A stretch of 47,307 nucleotides of DNA from an uncultured Alphaproteobacteria bacterium (GCA_905234465.1 CAJOHU010000003.1:1-47307); one strand, 5' to 3'. Counted from the first letter of the stretch, positions 1-9,502 are shown. Notes: generated by a model not told the origin, from the sequence alone. Translations and numbers: made by a program.

Positions 1-1
1 T

Positions 2-1051
2 GTGACCAGCAAGAAATATGTAGATGACCTGATGTCTGGATACCAGGGTAAATTACCTGGTTCCGGCGCAAATAAACTTATGATATATGATGATGAAACT
101 GGTATTGGTGAAAAATCCATTGAGGCAACACTTGTGTCAAATGCCACCGGTGTACCGACGGTTGGTGCGGTTAAGACGGGTTTGGACGGAAAACAAGATA
201 CGATTAATGGTACCCCGGGTTATGTGATGACGGGTACGGGAACCCCTGGCGATGTTGGTGAACGCGCGATTTACGGAACGGCGGTGTACAGTAATTCACT
301 TGTGACCGCTGAAACAGTCAACACCAGTGTCACGGATGCGGTAAACAGTTCTTTGATTCGTGTAGACGAAAATGGCGCGCCAAGCGATACTGGCACACTG
401 TGGGAAATTAATACTGATGTGTTTGCACTTGGTGTCTTGCCGTCAGGGTATACTCAGTTGGAATATATTGAATCAACAGGAACACAGTATATTGATACAG
501 GATTAAAATTAAATCAAAATAATATCGTTGAAGTAGATTGGATGTATTATACCGAATCTACTATAACCACTTCTGGTCGTATGTTTGGCGCAAGGTATAC
601 ATCTGGTTCAAGAAACTCGTTTTCAATTGGTTCAAATTCTGGTAAGGCTTCGATAGAAACTTATACTTTTGCTCAATTTGGTGATAATTCTGCACGTGCA
701 TTAAATAATATTGTAATTGGTCAATGGAATACTTATAAGGTGTCGGCTGATGGTTTTTATGTTAGCGGAGTGAAACAAGGTGATTTCCCTGTCGCCACTT
801 TTGAAACTCCTTTTACTGTAAAACTTTTTGCATTTGAGCAAGCATCTAGTTCAGGTGCGACCCCAGCTGTTGGGGGTGGTGTTGGAAGATGTAAGCAGTT
901 TAAGGTTTGGAATGGCGATACATTAGTAATGGATTTAATATCTGCTAAAAACAGTTCAAATGTCGTTGGTATGTATGACCTTGTTTCAGGACAATTCTTT
1001 ACAAACCAAGGTGAGGGCGAATTTATTGAGGGACCGCCAGTCGGAAATTAA
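2..1051 (+). CDS. Secreted/surface family protein with LamG-like C-terminal half (5' truncated)
   Basis: The reading frame is open from the window edge, and its first visible residues (TSKKYVDD) align with residues just after the signal peptide in the paralogues at 33160 and 32380. The real start and signal peptide therefore lie outside the window. Residues 1-120 hold the shared module (YVD...GKL..., VPTVGAVKTGLDGKQD, GERAIYGTAVYSNSLV, ETVNTSV). After a linker with GTLWEINTD comes a region starting YTQLEYIESTGTQYIDTG and ending SAKNSSNVVGMYDLVSGQFF, which resembles LamG/concanavalin-like domains seen in gut bacteria and phages. The likely site of action is the cell surface or outside the cell. 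Function is unknown. A second, inverted copy lies at the right edge of the window. Confidence 0.75.
   Translation: MTSKKYVDDLMSGYQGKLPGSGANKLMIYDDETGIGEKSIEATLVSNATGVPTVGAVKTGLDGKQDTINGTPGYVMTGTGTPGDVGERAIYGTAVYSNSLVTAETVNTSVTDAVNSSLIRVDENGAPSDTGTLWEINTDVFALGVLPSGYTQLEYIESTGTQYIDTGLKLNQNNIVEVDWMYYTESTITTSGRMFGARYTSGSRNSFSIGSNSGKASIETYTFAQFGDNSARALNNIVIGQWNTYKVSADGFYVSGVKQGDFPVATFETPFTVKLFAFEQASSSGATPAVGGGVGRCKQFKVWNGDTLVMDLISAKNSSNVVGMYDLVSGQFFTNQGEGEFIEGPPVGN
77..348 (+). repeat. Long inverted repeat, left copy (partner at 47035-47307)
   Basis: This segment, coding for the shared module of the left-edge secreted protein, matches the reverse complement of the last roughly 270 bases of the window. 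By hand alignment I count about 36 differences over about 270 bases (near 87% identity). Lower similarity continues to about base 500. The partner points the opposite way. Confidence 0.85.
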
Positions 1052-1106
1052 AGCCGTCATGTAATATCTTGTTCAATTTTTGAAATACGGTTAGTTGTTG
1101 ATATTT

Positions 1107-2324
1107 CTATTCATATCGCAAACTGTCTATTGGATTTAATTTTGCCGCCTTGATTGCGGGCATAACGCCAGACGCCAATCCAACAACAACCGCCACAGAC
1201 ACAGATAAAACAACCGGCCATATACTGAATGGTACATTATATCCTAATATAAATCGTCCAATACCCTGGGACAGACCCACACCAAGCACAAGACCTATCA
1301 TAGAACCGATAAACGATATCATAATAGATTCTGCCAAAAACTGTGTAATAATATGGCGTTCACGCGCGCCGATTGCTTTGCGTATGCCTATTTCACGCGT
1401 GCGTTCTGCAACAGACACCAACATCATATTCATAATTCCGATTGCACCAACCAACAAAGATACTGCCGCAATTGCAATTAACAATAATTTCAGATAACCC
1501 GTAACAGTTGTCATCGTTTCCATAATTTGTTTCATATCCATAACCTGAAAATCGTCTTCATCGCCCGCTTTTAATCTGTGCCTATCGCGGAGCAGGGCGG
1601 ACACTTGGTCAATAACGACGGAATTATCCGCATCTTGGAACAGTTTTAATGCAACCATATTCACCGCATTTGGAAAACGACTGCCTTGGACGCGTTTTTT
1701 TAGGGTTGTTATGGGGATAAATACCATGTCATCTTGTGAACCCATCGCAGAATCGCCTTTTTCTTTTGGTACACCAATAATAACAAACGGAACATTTTGT
1801 ATACGAATAACTTCCCCAACAGGATTTTCACCCATTCCAAGTTCAGCAGCTGTTTTGGGACCGATAACAGCATACGTAGATGCGTTGCGCACTGCCGAAT
1901 TATCAAAAAACGCCCCGTATTCCATTTCTATGTTTTGCACCGTCGTATAATCTGGATACACACCAACCATTGATGTAGACCAATTTTTATTGCCGTAAAC
2001 AACCTGGGCCCCAGATGTTTGTACCGGCGACACAGCCGCCACATCCGGCAATTTTGCAATAACATCGGCATCATCGGTGGTCAAAGTCTGGCGATTGCCA
2101 GTACGTACCCCACCAATTTGTGCCGCCGCTGCACGTATCACAACAGTATTCGTCCCAAGCGATGAAAATTGATCTGTGATTTCTGTCTGAACCGTTTCAC
2201 CAACTGCAACCATTATAACCACAGCCATAACACCAATGATGATACCCAAAACCGTAAGAAAGGAACGTATTTTATTCCCACCAATGGACAGCCATGATTC
2301 TTTTAAAATATCATTCAGTGTCAT
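1107..2324 (-). CDS. MacB/FtsX-type ABC transporter permease
   Basis: The 405-residue inner-membrane protein has the MacB plan. An N-terminal membrane segment (about residues 20-43, IIIGVMAVVIMVAVGE) is followed by a large periplasmic domain (about 45-275) and three C-terminal membrane segments. The conserved stretch MNMMLVSVAERTREIGIRKA precedes the last two. It should couple ATP hydrolysis by the neighbouring ATPase to export of a small molecule or peptide through the MacA-like adaptor and TolC-like channel. The start overlaps the ATPase stop by four bases (ATGA), so the two are probably translationally coupled. In E. coli MacB the ATPase and permease are one polypeptide; here they are separate. 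The substrate cannot be read from the sequence. Confidence 0.9.
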   Translation of the reverse strand: MTLNDILKESWLSIGGNKIRSFLTVLGIIIGVMAVVIMVAVGETVQTEITDQFSSLGTNTVVIRAAAAQIGGVRTGNRQTLTTDDADVIAKLPDVAAVSPVQTSGAQVVYGNKNWSTSMVGVYPDYTTVQNIEMEYGAFFDNSAVRNASTYAVIGPKTAAELGMGENPVGEVIRIQNVPFVIIGVPKEKGDSAMGSQDDMVFIPITTLKKRVQGSRFPNAVNMVALKLFQDADNSVVIDQVSALLRDRHRLKAGDEDDFQVMDMKQIMETMTTVTGYLKLLLIAIAAVSLLVGAIGIMNMMLVSVAERTREIGIRKAIGARERHIITQFLAESIMISFIGSMIGLVLGVGLSQGIGRFILGYNVPFSIWPVVLSVSVAVVVGLASGVMPAIKAAKLNPIDSLRYE

Positions 2325-3064
2325 CTCGTTGCCTTTGTTTTCTTGGTAAGTATCGCTTCGCTTTTTGGAATAGGTCCGTCGTAATTTATTCGCCCATCAT
2401 ATATGTGAATAAGGCGATTCGCATATTGTGCAATATCAAATTCGTGGGTAATCATAACAATAGTTATACCCATGTCTTTATTCAACTGCTTAAAAAACCG
2501 CAAAATCTCGTTCCCCATTTTTGAATCAAGTGCACCGGTTGGTTCATCAGCCAATATCAATTTTGGTTCACCCGCCAATGCGCGCGCAATGGCAACCCGT
2601 TGTTTCATTCCACCCGATAACTGGGTTGGTAAATAAAATTCAAAACTTTCCAAACCAACGCGGTGCAGCATTTCGCGTGCGCGGATAACACGGTCATCTG
2701 GGGTCATGCCACGATACATCAATGGCAACATTACATTGTCCAAGACATTTCTTTTTGGCAACAAATTAAAATTTTGAAACACAAAACCGATATGCTGATT
2801 ACGCACAACCGCCAATTCGTCATCTGTCATATTTGTAATATCGCGACCATAAAGTTCGTATATGCCGGATGTCGGCGTATCCAGCGCCCCAATAATATTC
2901 ATACACGTAGATTTTCCAGACCCAGATGGCCCCATAATCGCAACAAATTCACCCGCATGAATATCAAATGTTATATCAAATAAAACCTGTTGAACACCAC
3001 CAACTTCCAGTGGAAAACTTTTACAGATTTTATTCAGCGATATAATATTTTCTGTTTTTTTCAT
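2321..3064 (-). CDS. MacB/LolD-type ABC transporter ATP-binding protein
   Basis: This 247-residue ATPase has Walker A GPSGSGKST, Q-loop FVFQNFNLL, signature LSGGMKQR, Walker B LILADEPTGALD and H-loop MITHEFDIAQ, matching the MacB/LolD group. An upstream in-frame start would add 24 residues running back into the end of the macA-like gene. I prefer the ATG at 3064 (MKKTENIISLNKICK), which lies 13 bases after the preceding stop and gives the normal N-terminus of the family. It energises the permease encoded immediately downstream. It is the third gene of a four-gene efflux operon. Confidence 0.92.
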   Translation of the reverse strand: MKKTENIISLNKICKSFPLEVGGVQQVLFDITFDIHAGEFVAIMGPSGSGKSTCMNIIGALDTPTSGIYELYGRDITNMTDDELAVVRNQHIGFVFQNFNLLPKRNVLDNVMLPLMYRGMTPDDRVIRAREMLHRVGLESFEFYLPTQLSGGMKQRVAIARALAGEPKLILADEPTGALDSKMGNEILRFFKQLNKDMGITIVMITHEFDIAQYANRLIHIYDGRINYDGPIPKSEAILTKKTKATR

Positions 3065-3077
3065 GGATAACTCTTGA

Positions 3078-4268
3078 TTAAAACGGACCGCGGCGGCGTG
3101 CCTGGGTTGCACTGGAACTGGTTGATTGACCGACACGACCGACTATCACCTTATCCCCAGGAATTATATCATCAGAAACTATTTGGGTTTCTGTTGCTGT
3201 TATCAAACCTTTTGTGTACGGAACAAAGACAACATCATCTTGGCGCATAATTGCCAAGTGGTCAGACGGTTTAATATCTGCGGGTGCATCAACAATTATA
3301 TTCTTAAAATCACGCACCAAGAATGCAGCATTTTGAGATTTCCAAACATCGTGCGCTTCGTCAATAAGTATCGTCACAAATGCGGTCATACCCGGCATAA
3401 GACTTAAATCGGAATTATCTACATCAATAACCACGGTGTAAACAACAACATTTGATGTGGTGGTTGGTGATAAACGAATTTGCCGAACAGTACCGTTAAA
3501 AGTTTTTCGCGGATACGCATCAACAGTAAACGTGACATTTTGTCCTTCTTTGATGACACCGATATCCGCTTCGGATACTGCTGTTTCAATTTGCATTTTT
3601 GATAAATCTTCGGCAATTTCAAACAAATCTGGCGTTTGAAAAGATGCCGCAACAGTTTGACCTTTATCAACCTTGCGAGAGATAACAGTTCCTTCTACTG
3701 GCGATGTAATGGTTGCGTACCCAAGATTTGTGACCGCCCTATCGTATTGAGATTGTGACCGTTTAACTGATTGCACAGCCTGTTCATAATTGGTCTGGGA
3801 CTGCTCCATTTCTGCGCGTGCTATATATCCAGAATCATACAGGGTTTTATTGCGTTCATAATCATTTTTTGCCAATGTTAATTGAGATTTTGCAGAATTT
3901 AGTGCGGCTTCGGCTTCGGCAACCGCCGCTTCCAACACGGACGGTTCTATCTTTAATAACAACTGACCTTTGGTCACGTGGGAATTATAATCAACAAAAA
4001 TATCTTCAATCGTGCCAGAAACTTGGGAACCAACACTTACAGTATTCACAGGATTTATTTCACCAGTCGCGGTCACAACTTGGCGTATATCGCCCCGAAT
4101 AATATTGACCGTCACGTATTCAACCCTGTTAGATTTTAACGTCAACAACCACCACAAACCAGCGCCCACAAACACACATAACACAAGCAAAGACCACCAT
4201 TTATGACGCCAAATCCACGAAAAAAATCTGCGAAACCACGATGGTTTTTTTTCTGGTTCTGTTTTCAT
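3078..4268 (-). CDS. MacA-like periplasmic adaptor (HlyD family)
   Basis: The 396-residue membrane-fusion protein has a single N-terminal membrane anchor (about residues 22-45, after a basic Trp-rich stretch). A first lipoyl half follows (VVTATGEINPVNTVSVGSQV, SGTIEDIFVDYNSHVTKGQL). Next come a coiled-coil hairpin (about 110-175, EAEAALNSAKSQLTLAKNDY) and a second lipoyl half (ITSPVEGTVISRKVDKGQTV). The beta-barrel and membrane-proximal domains complete it. It bridges the MacB-type transporter and the TolC-type channel. Its start codon abuts the stop of the tolC-like gene, with no spacer. The C-terminus is basic (TQARRRGPF). Confidence 0.92.
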   Translation of the reverse strand: MKTEPEKKPSWFRRFFSWIWRHKWWSLLVLCVFVGAGLWWLLTLKSNRVEYVTVNIIRGDIRQVVTATGEINPVNTVSVGSQVSGTIEDIFVDYNSHVTKGQLLLKIEPSVLEAAVAEAEAALNSAKSQLTLAKNDYERNKTLYDSGYIARAEMEQSQTNYEQAVQSVKRSQSQYDRAVTNLGYATITSPVEGTVISRKVDKGQTVAASFQTPDLFEIAEDLSKMQIETAVSEADIGVIKEGQNVTFTVDAYPRKTFNGTVRQIRLSPTTTSNVVVYTVVIDVDNSDLSLMPGMTAFVTILIDEAHDVWKSQNAAFLVRDFKNIIVDAPADIKPSDHLAIMRQDDVVFVPYTKGLITATETQIVSDDIIPGDKVIVGRVGQSTSSSATQARRRGPF

Positions 4269-5597
4269 TTATTCTTCCTTTTCTATTTCTGATTTTATAT
4301 CACCAATCGCCAACGCCAATGCCGCACGTTTTGTAAACAGGTCGTATTTTGCAGCATTGTGTTGCTTTTGCGCAGACACCAATTCTGATTGCGCTGTTTG
4401 CCAATCTAACATCGTTGCGCGTCCGACTTTATACATACCTGCCGTCACTTTTTCTGATTCAGTGGCAGATGCTAACAGTGCTTTTGTTTGTGACAAAACA
4501 GTCTGGGCGGTTTTGTAATTTTGATATGCACTGAATACATCTAATTCGGCATTATCGCTTGCGCTGCGCAGATTTTCAGTTGCACTGTCATACGATGACT
4601 GGGCACTGCGTACATTATACATGTTTGCAAACCCCGCAAATATAGGCATAGATGCCCGGATAGTTATTGTACCACCAACTTTTTCAGAACTTGGACCGAA
4701 CACCCCAGAAAAATTATCATCACCCCAAGACAAAGTGCCCGACGCACTTATACTTGGCAAGTTTCTTAGAAAAGCGCTGTTGCGACGGTGCCACGCCGCA
4801 TCTTTGTTCGCCGATGCGCGCAGCAAATCAGGACGATGTTCGCGTGCGATTTCAATCAATTCATCAATTCCGCGATTTTCACGCGGTGCACCAAAATCAC
4901 CCGACATATCTGCAATAGTTATCTCTTCATCTGCTGGAAAAGATAATTTTGATAACAATGTACCTTTGGCTATTTCACGATTGTTTTTTGCGCGTTCTAA
5001 ATCCAAATCGCGACTTGCCATTGTGGTCTCTGCCTTTAATACATCTGCACGTGCGACAACGCCCGCCTTAAACTTTTTGTTTGCGGTATCAAGTGCTGTT
5101 TGTGCAACCGTGCGCAAAGACCGCGCACTTTCCACATCGGCGTCTGCATTCAATAACGCATAGTAAGCACCGATTATACTGTATATATAGTTCTGAACAC
5201 GTTCATCATAATCAAACCCCGTGGCGCGCCACACCGCAGATAACTGATTCAAATCCGCAAGTCTTCTGCCAAAATCAAAAATCAAATAAGATGCAGAAAT
5301 TGATGCGCCGTAATTCCAATCGCCCCAATCTTTATTTTCATATTTATTTCCCATGGAAACCGTACCATTCACCGATGGTAAATAGTCTGCATAACCGGCG
5401 TTTTTGTTAAATCGCGCAGATTCCAAAGAATAATATGCAGATGCTGTTTGCGGATTCCGACACAACCCTAATTCAATAATTTGGGTCAAATCCAGAACGC
5501 CATCTGGGACATTTTTGCGCGACATACAATCATCTGTTTCGGCAAACGCAATCACCGGCAGCACCGCAAAAATCAAGGAAAAATTCGCTATTTTCAT
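4269..5597 (-). CDS. TolC-like outer-membrane efflux protein
   Basis: The 442-residue protein starts with a signal peptide (cleavage near AFAETDD) and contains two repeats of the outer-membrane efflux fold: long amphipathic helices (for example ARSLRTVAQTALDTANKKFK and ASATESEKVTAGMYKVG) separated by short barrel strands (SISASYLIFDFGRRLA and TIRASMPIFAGFANMYN). The family forms trimeric channels across the outer membrane and periplasm. As first gene of the efflux operon it is probably the dedicated exit duct for the MacAB-like pump. A purine-rich GGGGGCGAGAG precedes the ATG. A good promoter lies upstream at 5622-5650. Confidence 0.9.
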   Translation of the reverse strand: MKIANFSLIFAVLPVIAFAETDDCMSRKNVPDGVLDLTQIIELGLCRNPQTASAYYSLESARFNKNAGYADYLPSVNGTVSMGNKYENKDWGDWNYGASISASYLIFDFGRRLADLNQLSAVWRATGFDYDERVQNYIYSIIGAYYALLNADADVESARSLRTVAQTALDTANKKFKAGVVARADVLKAETTMASRDLDLERAKNNREIAKGTLLSKLSFPADEEITIADMSGDFGAPRENRGIDELIEIAREHRPDLLRASANKDAAWHRRNSAFLRNLPSISASGTLSWGDDNFSGVFGPSSEKVGGTITIRASMPIFAGFANMYNVRSAQSSYDSATENLRSASDNAELDVFSAYQNYKTAQTVLSQTKALLASATESEKVTAGMYKVGRATMLDWQTAQSELVSAQKQHNAAKYDLFTKRAALALAIGDIKSEIEKEE

Positions 5598-5621
5598 ACT
5601 CTCGCCCCCATGAATATTTTG

Positions 5622-5650
5622 ATTATATATTTTTTTATATTGAAAAACAA
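5622..5650 (-). promoter_or_regulatory. Sigma70-type promoter of the efflux operon
   Basis: On the minus strand TTGTTT (5650-5645) and TATAAT (5627-5622) are separated by 17 bases, ending about 25 bases before the tolC-like ATG. No operator-like repeat was recognised. Confidence 0.65.
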
Positions 5651-5685
5651 TTTTTTTTTGATTAACATCGGCATGTTCATCATAT

Positions 5686-5759
5686 GGCTTGGTGGCAGAG
5701 TGGTTATGCAGAGGACTGCAAATCCTTGTATGCCGGTTCGATTCCGACCCAAGCCTCCA
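5686..5759 (+). tRNA. tRNA-Cys (GCA)
   Basis: Acceptor halves GGCTTGG and CCAAGCC pair fully, the discriminator is T (normal for tRNA-Cys), and CCA is encoded. The anticodon stem-loop has GAGGACTGCAAATCCTT with anticodon GCA; the T-arm reads CCGGTTCGATTCCGA. Confidence 0.97.
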
Positions 5760-5828
5760 AATTTAAATGCGGCGTGTGCCGCTTTTATTCTTGAAAAAAC
5801 ACGTTAAAAAATCTAACCTGTGATAGAC

Positions 5829-6896
5829 ATGATTGAAAGCATAACATTAACCGATTTTAGAAATCATAAAACCTGTCGCATTGGAACAGGTGGGCATCGG
5901 AATATAATCATAACCGGTCCAAACGGGGCGGGCAAAACCGCAATACTTGAAGCATTATCTATGCTGTCTGGTGACCGCGGTATGCGTGGTGCACCAATGA
6001 ATGAAGTTGCACGATTTGATGGGGCAGGGGGGTTTTCTGTATACGCGAACCTGCAAGACGACAGTGAAATATGCGTGTATTTCAATCCAACAGATACAAA
6101 CAGACATGCACGTATTGATGGAGAAAATGCAACATTATCAGAACTAAGCAAAAAGATTCGTGCTGTGTGGGTCACACCGCGTGAAGACAGAATATTTACA
6201 GATGCCGCATCTGAACGCCGCGCGTTTTTTGACCGTATGACCGCGTGTTTTGATTCTGCACATGCGGGGCGGGTTGCAAAACATGCCAAATTATTCACAG
6301 AACGCGCAGGTGCATTAAAAATGGGTGCAGACGATAAATGGATGGACGCATTGGATACTCAAATCGCAGCAGTTGCAGTTGCGATTGCGGCGGCGCGCAT
6401 ACAATACGCCGGTGAAGTAAATTATTTTTTGAATGATGCGGCTGTATCTGTGGCGGGTATGGTTGAATCTATGATTATGAATTCTAATGCCGCAGATTCA
6501 GAACGCGAATATTTTGCATATCTGAAAAAAAACAGAATGTTAATCAATGACAAAATGGTTCTGGATGGTGTGAATAAATCTGATTTTGGTGTATTTAATC
6601 AGGTATTAAACTTGCCGTCAAATTTGACCAGCACCGGTCAGCAAAAAACAACATTATTAAACCTTATATTGGCACATGCAAAATTAGTTTTCACAAAAAC
6701 AGGTATGTCACCGATAATACTGTTGGATGAAGCCGCCGCACATTTAGATTCAGACGCACGTGCAAAACTGTTTTCTGAATTGGGAAAAAATAATGCCCAG
6801 GTTTGGGCGACAGGATTAGATGCAGATGTGTTTCGTGATGTGCCTGATGCAGAATTTGTTGCTTGCATAAACGGTGTGGCACATAATATAATTTGA
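5829..6896 (+). CDS. recF: RecF, DNA gap-repair ATPase
   Basis: This SMC-like ATPase loads RecA at gaps together with RecO and RecR. The N-terminus MIESITLTDFRNHKT is typical of RecF. Walker A is GPNGAGKT, the signature region is LTSTGQQKTTLLNLILAHA, and Walker B is PIILLDEAAAHLD. The length (355 residues) is normal. A GTG three codons upstream (5820) is also possible; I chose the ATG at 5829 because it gives the usual RecF N-terminus. Here recF is not next to dnaA or dnaN but lies between tRNA-Cys and an sspB-like gene that starts just after its stop. Confidence 0.93.
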   Translation: MIESITLTDFRNHKTCRIGTGGHRNIIITGPNGAGKTAILEALSMLSGDRGMRGAPMNEVARFDGAGGFSVYANLQDDSEICVYFNPTDTNRHARIDGENATLSELSKKIRAVWVTPREDRIFTDAASERRAFFDRMTACFDSAHAGRVAKHAKLFTERAGALKMGADDKWMDALDTQIAAVAVAIAAARIQYAGEVNYFLNDAAVSVAGMVESMIMNSNAADSEREYFAYLKKNRMLINDKMVLDGVNKSDFGVFNQVLNLPSNLTSTGQQKTTLLNLILAHAKLVFTKTGMSPIILLDEAAAHLDSDARAKLFSELGKNNAQVWATGLDADVFRDVPDAEFVACINGVAHNII

Positions 6897-6916
6897 TGGC
6901 ACGAAAGGAAATAAAA

Positions 6917-7387
6917 ATGGCAACAATAGATTATCAGTCTTTATTAGATACCGCATTAAAATCCGTGGTTCGTGATGCATTGATACATGCCCAGATAAAC
7001 GGACTTGGTGATGGGACACACTTTTTTATAACATTTCGTACACATGATTCAGGTGTTGTGTTGCCCGATTTCTTGCGTATACGGTATCCGGACATTATGA
7101 CGATTGTTTTGCAGTATTCGTACAATAACCTGAATGTTTCGGATAAAGAATTTGGCGTTCAATTAACATTTGATGGCCGACCGTTTTTTATCAGGGTTCC
7201 ATTTTCTGCATTGGTTGAATTCAAAGACCCATCGGTTGATTTTATGCTGTCTTTTCATAAACAGAAAACCCAATCATCACCCGATAATGATATAGAATTA
7301 CCATTGGATGGCACAGGCGACACAATTCCAGATACAGGTCGTGTTGTCTCATTAGATGAATTTAGAAAAAGAAAGAAACACAGTTAA
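6917..7387 (+). CDS. sspB: SspB-like ClpXP adaptor
   Basis: The 156-residue protein matches alphaproteobacterial SspB. An N-terminal helix (DYQSLLDTALKSVVRDALIH) is followed by a beta core (HFFITFRTHDSGVVLPDFLR, MTIVLQYSYNNL, FGVQLTFDGRPFFIRVPFSA). A disordered acidic linker comes next, then a short C-terminal segment (GRVVSLDEFRKRKK) of the kind that docks on ClpX. The family delivers ssrA-tagged and other substrates to ClpXP. A longer frame starting at about 6893 would overlap recF. The ATG at 6917 has AAAGGA at proper spacing and gives the family N-terminus. Confidence 0.85.
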   Translation: MATIDYQSLLDTALKSVVRDALIHAQINGLGDGTHFFITFRTHDSGVVLPDFLRIRYPDIMTIVLQYSYNNLNVSDKEFGVQLTFDGRPFFIRVPFSALVEFKDPSVDFMLSFHKQKTQSSPDNDIELPLDGTGDTIPDTGRVVSLDEFRKRKKHS

Positions 7388-7527
7388 TATTAGTAAACCT
7401 ATTGTTGATATAGGCGCAAGGTTTGCACCCATTTTTTGTTATTTTGCAAAGCCCCCTCTGCGCCCCATGGGTACGAAATAAAAAACTGGACAATCAGAAA
7501 AATATAAATTATGATTCTTGATGCTTT

Positions 7528-7604
7528 GGGTGTTTAGCTCAGTTGGCTAGAGCATCTGCTTTACACGCAGAGGGTCAGGGGTTCAAGTCCCTTAACACCC
7601 ACCA
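7528..7604 (+). tRNA. tRNA-Val (TAC)
   Basis: Acceptor halves GGGTGTT and AACACCC pair, discriminator A, CCA encoded. The anticodon arm TCTGC-TTTACAC-GCAGA gives TAC. The D-arm (GCTCAGTTGGCTAGAGC) and T-arm (CAGGGGTTCAAGTCCCTTA) are normal. I see no gene in the 140 bases upstream. Confidence 0.97.
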
Positions 7605-7647
7605 GAAATTTTAAATGCGCACCACAATGCGCATTTTGTTATTTATA

Positions 7648-8391
7648 TTATCTGTTTTTTATTTGCCACGATAATGCATTGATAATATATAATTCTGCGC
7701 GGGCAACATCAAATTGTTTTGTATCGGGGTCTTTTAATTTGCCTTCGGCATCTATCCATATATCATTGGTGGCGGGTACAACCGCGTTTATCTTGTCCAA
7801 TTCGCAAATGACATTATCGGGTCCCAAACCACCACTGTAGCCCATTTTATGATTCGGCATAACCGGTGCGCGCCACGCACGTGGCGATATTCCGCGTCCA
7901 CCAGACGCATCAAACAACATTGAAAATTCTGCACATGTTTCATTCAATGCTTTTAATCGTCTGCGCTGTTTGGATGTGTATTGGAATATAAATTCTATGT
8001 CTGGATATGCACGAATAATATCGGCGACCCTGTTCGCATAAAATCTGAAACTGTCGTTGCCGCCATTTATATTTATCTGGACGCGTCTAATTACCGGTGT
8101 TCCGTTATTGCGTTGCATATCCCACATTCGCTTAATTTCATACGGAATATTACCGCTACAAATTTCTGTGCGCCAATCTGAATTTATATGCATTGCCAGG
8201 TTTATATTTGTATTACGCGTTGCATGCATCAGGGTTTCAAACCATACATATCGCGGCATCCATCCCGAAAATTTTGATGGATGTGCCTGAATCGCAAATT
8301 CAGCCATTGGATATTTCTTGCCAAGGGCGATAATATCATCTATTTCATTATATTCGCGCATATCACTGCATGTAATTTTTTCCAGAATCAT
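7648..8391 (-). CDS. TrpF-like TIM-barrel protein of unknown function
   Basis: This 247-residue protein has no close match that I can name. Near the C-terminus LFDASGGRGISP followed by MGYSGGLGPDNV resembles the phosphate-binding end of phosphoribosylanthranilate isomerase (TrpF), where DASGGTG and AGGLNPDNV motifs occur. It lacks an obvious TrpF N-terminus (the KICG motif is replaced by MILEKITCSDMREY), so it may be a divergent barrel with another substrate. No other tryptophan genes are nearby. A strong AAAGGAG precedes the start, which overlaps the rlmN coding sequence by 29 bases, so it is the last gene of the lpt-rlmN operon. Confidence 0.6.
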   Translation of the reverse strand: MILEKITCSDMREYNEIDDIIALGKKYPMAEFAIQAHPSKFSGWMPRYVWFETLMHATRNTNINLAMHINSDWRTEICSGNIPYEIKRMWDMQRNNGTPVIRRVQININGGNDSFRFYANRVADIIRAYPDIEFIFQYTSKQRRRLKALNETCAEFSMLFDASGGRGISPRAWRAPVMPNHKMGYSGGLGPDNVICELDKINAVVPATNDIWIDAEGKLKDPDTKQFDVARAELYIINALSWQIKNR

Positions 8392-9502
8392 CGGTTGCTC
8401 CTTTATTTAACATTCTCGCCTCGCCACTGATTCTTAGTTGCCCACACGCAGACCCAATATCGTTTCCGCGTTCCCGGCGTATGCGTGCATGTACACCATT
8501 TCTGATTAAAATATCTTGGAATCGGTGCACCGCATTGCCTGATGGTGATGTGAATTCGCGTTCAGATACCGCGTTCCACGGTATCAGATTTACCATACAA
8601 TTTTTTCCGCGAACAATTTCTACCAACTGTTCTGCCATATCTGGTGTGGCGTTTAACAGATTGCCGTCTTTATCACCAAGTAATATATATTCTATCATCA
8701 ATTGACGATTATGTTGTTCTGTAAATCGCCATACCGCATTCATGATTTCATTAATAGAATATTTGTTCGCAATAGGCATAATCTTTTTGCGCAATTCATC
8801 ATTTGGTGCGTGTAAAGATATCGCCAAATTTATCGGGCGTCCCCATTCAACAAGCGCATCTATACCCGGCACAATCCCACACGTAGAAACCGTTATGCGA
8901 CGCCATCCGATACCCATATCGCGATTTGCCCGTTCAATAAATCCGATAACATTTTCTGTGTTCTGTAACGGTTCACCCGTGCCCATTACGACAATATGCG
9001 AAACATCGCCATTATTTGCATCACCATTTGGGCGTATCGGTTTGTCGTTGAATTTATCGCCACGCAATTCCCATTGTGCGACCAAAATCTGGGCAAATAT
9101 TTCATTTACGGTCAAATTGCGTTTTAAACCCATCAATGTACTGGCGCAGAATTTACATCCCATTGCACAGCCCGCCTGGGAACTGACACAAACACTGTTG
9201 CCATAACTGGTACGCATTAAAACGCACTCTATACGTTCGCCATCATTCAATTCCAACAAGAATTTTGTTGTCTGCCCATCAGATGATTCTAATTTTTTTA
9301 CAATTCGCACAGGCAAAGTTTGGGCACACGCGTCTAAATCATTGCGCAAATTTGCCGGTAAATTTTTCATAGAATTAAAATCTGGGGCGCCACGCGCCAT
9401 CCATTCAGAAATCTGTTTTGCGCGAAACCGCGGTTGCCCCATATCTGATACAAAATTTTCTAGTTCGGGCGTGGTTAAATCAAACAGAATTGTTTTTGTC
9501 AT
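8363..9502 (-). CDS. rlmN: RlmN, dual-specificity 23S rRNA/tRNA adenine-C2 methyltransferase
   Basis: This radical-SAM methylase modifies A2503 of 23S rRNA and A37 of some tRNAs. The [4Fe-4S] motif CAMGCKFCAS (CxxxCxxC) sits near residue 115. The family features GTGEPLQN, ITVSTCGIVPGI, LAISLHAPNDELR, MIEYILLGDKDG and a C-terminal Cys in DIGSACGQL are all present. The 379-residue length is normal. The start overlaps the surA-like stop (ATGA), indicating translational coupling within the operon. Confidence 0.95.
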   Translation of the reverse strand: MTKTILFDLTTPELENFVSDMGQPRFRAKQISEWMARGAPDFNSMKNLPANLRNDLDACAQTLPVRIVKKLESSDGQTTKFLLELNDGERIECVLMRTSYGNSVCVSSQAGCAMGCKFCASTLMGLKRNLTVNEIFAQILVAQWELRGDKFNDKPIRPNGDANNGDVSHIVVMGTGEPLQNTENVIGFIERANRDMGIGWRRITVSTCGIVPGIDALVEWGRPINLAISLHAPNDELRKKIMPIANKYSINEIMNAVWRFTEQHNRQLMIEYILLGDKDGNLLNATPDMAEQLVEIVRGKNCMVNLIPWNAVSEREFTSPSGNAVHRFQDILIRNGVHARIRRERGNDIGSACGQLRISGEARMLNKGATDDSGKNYMQ

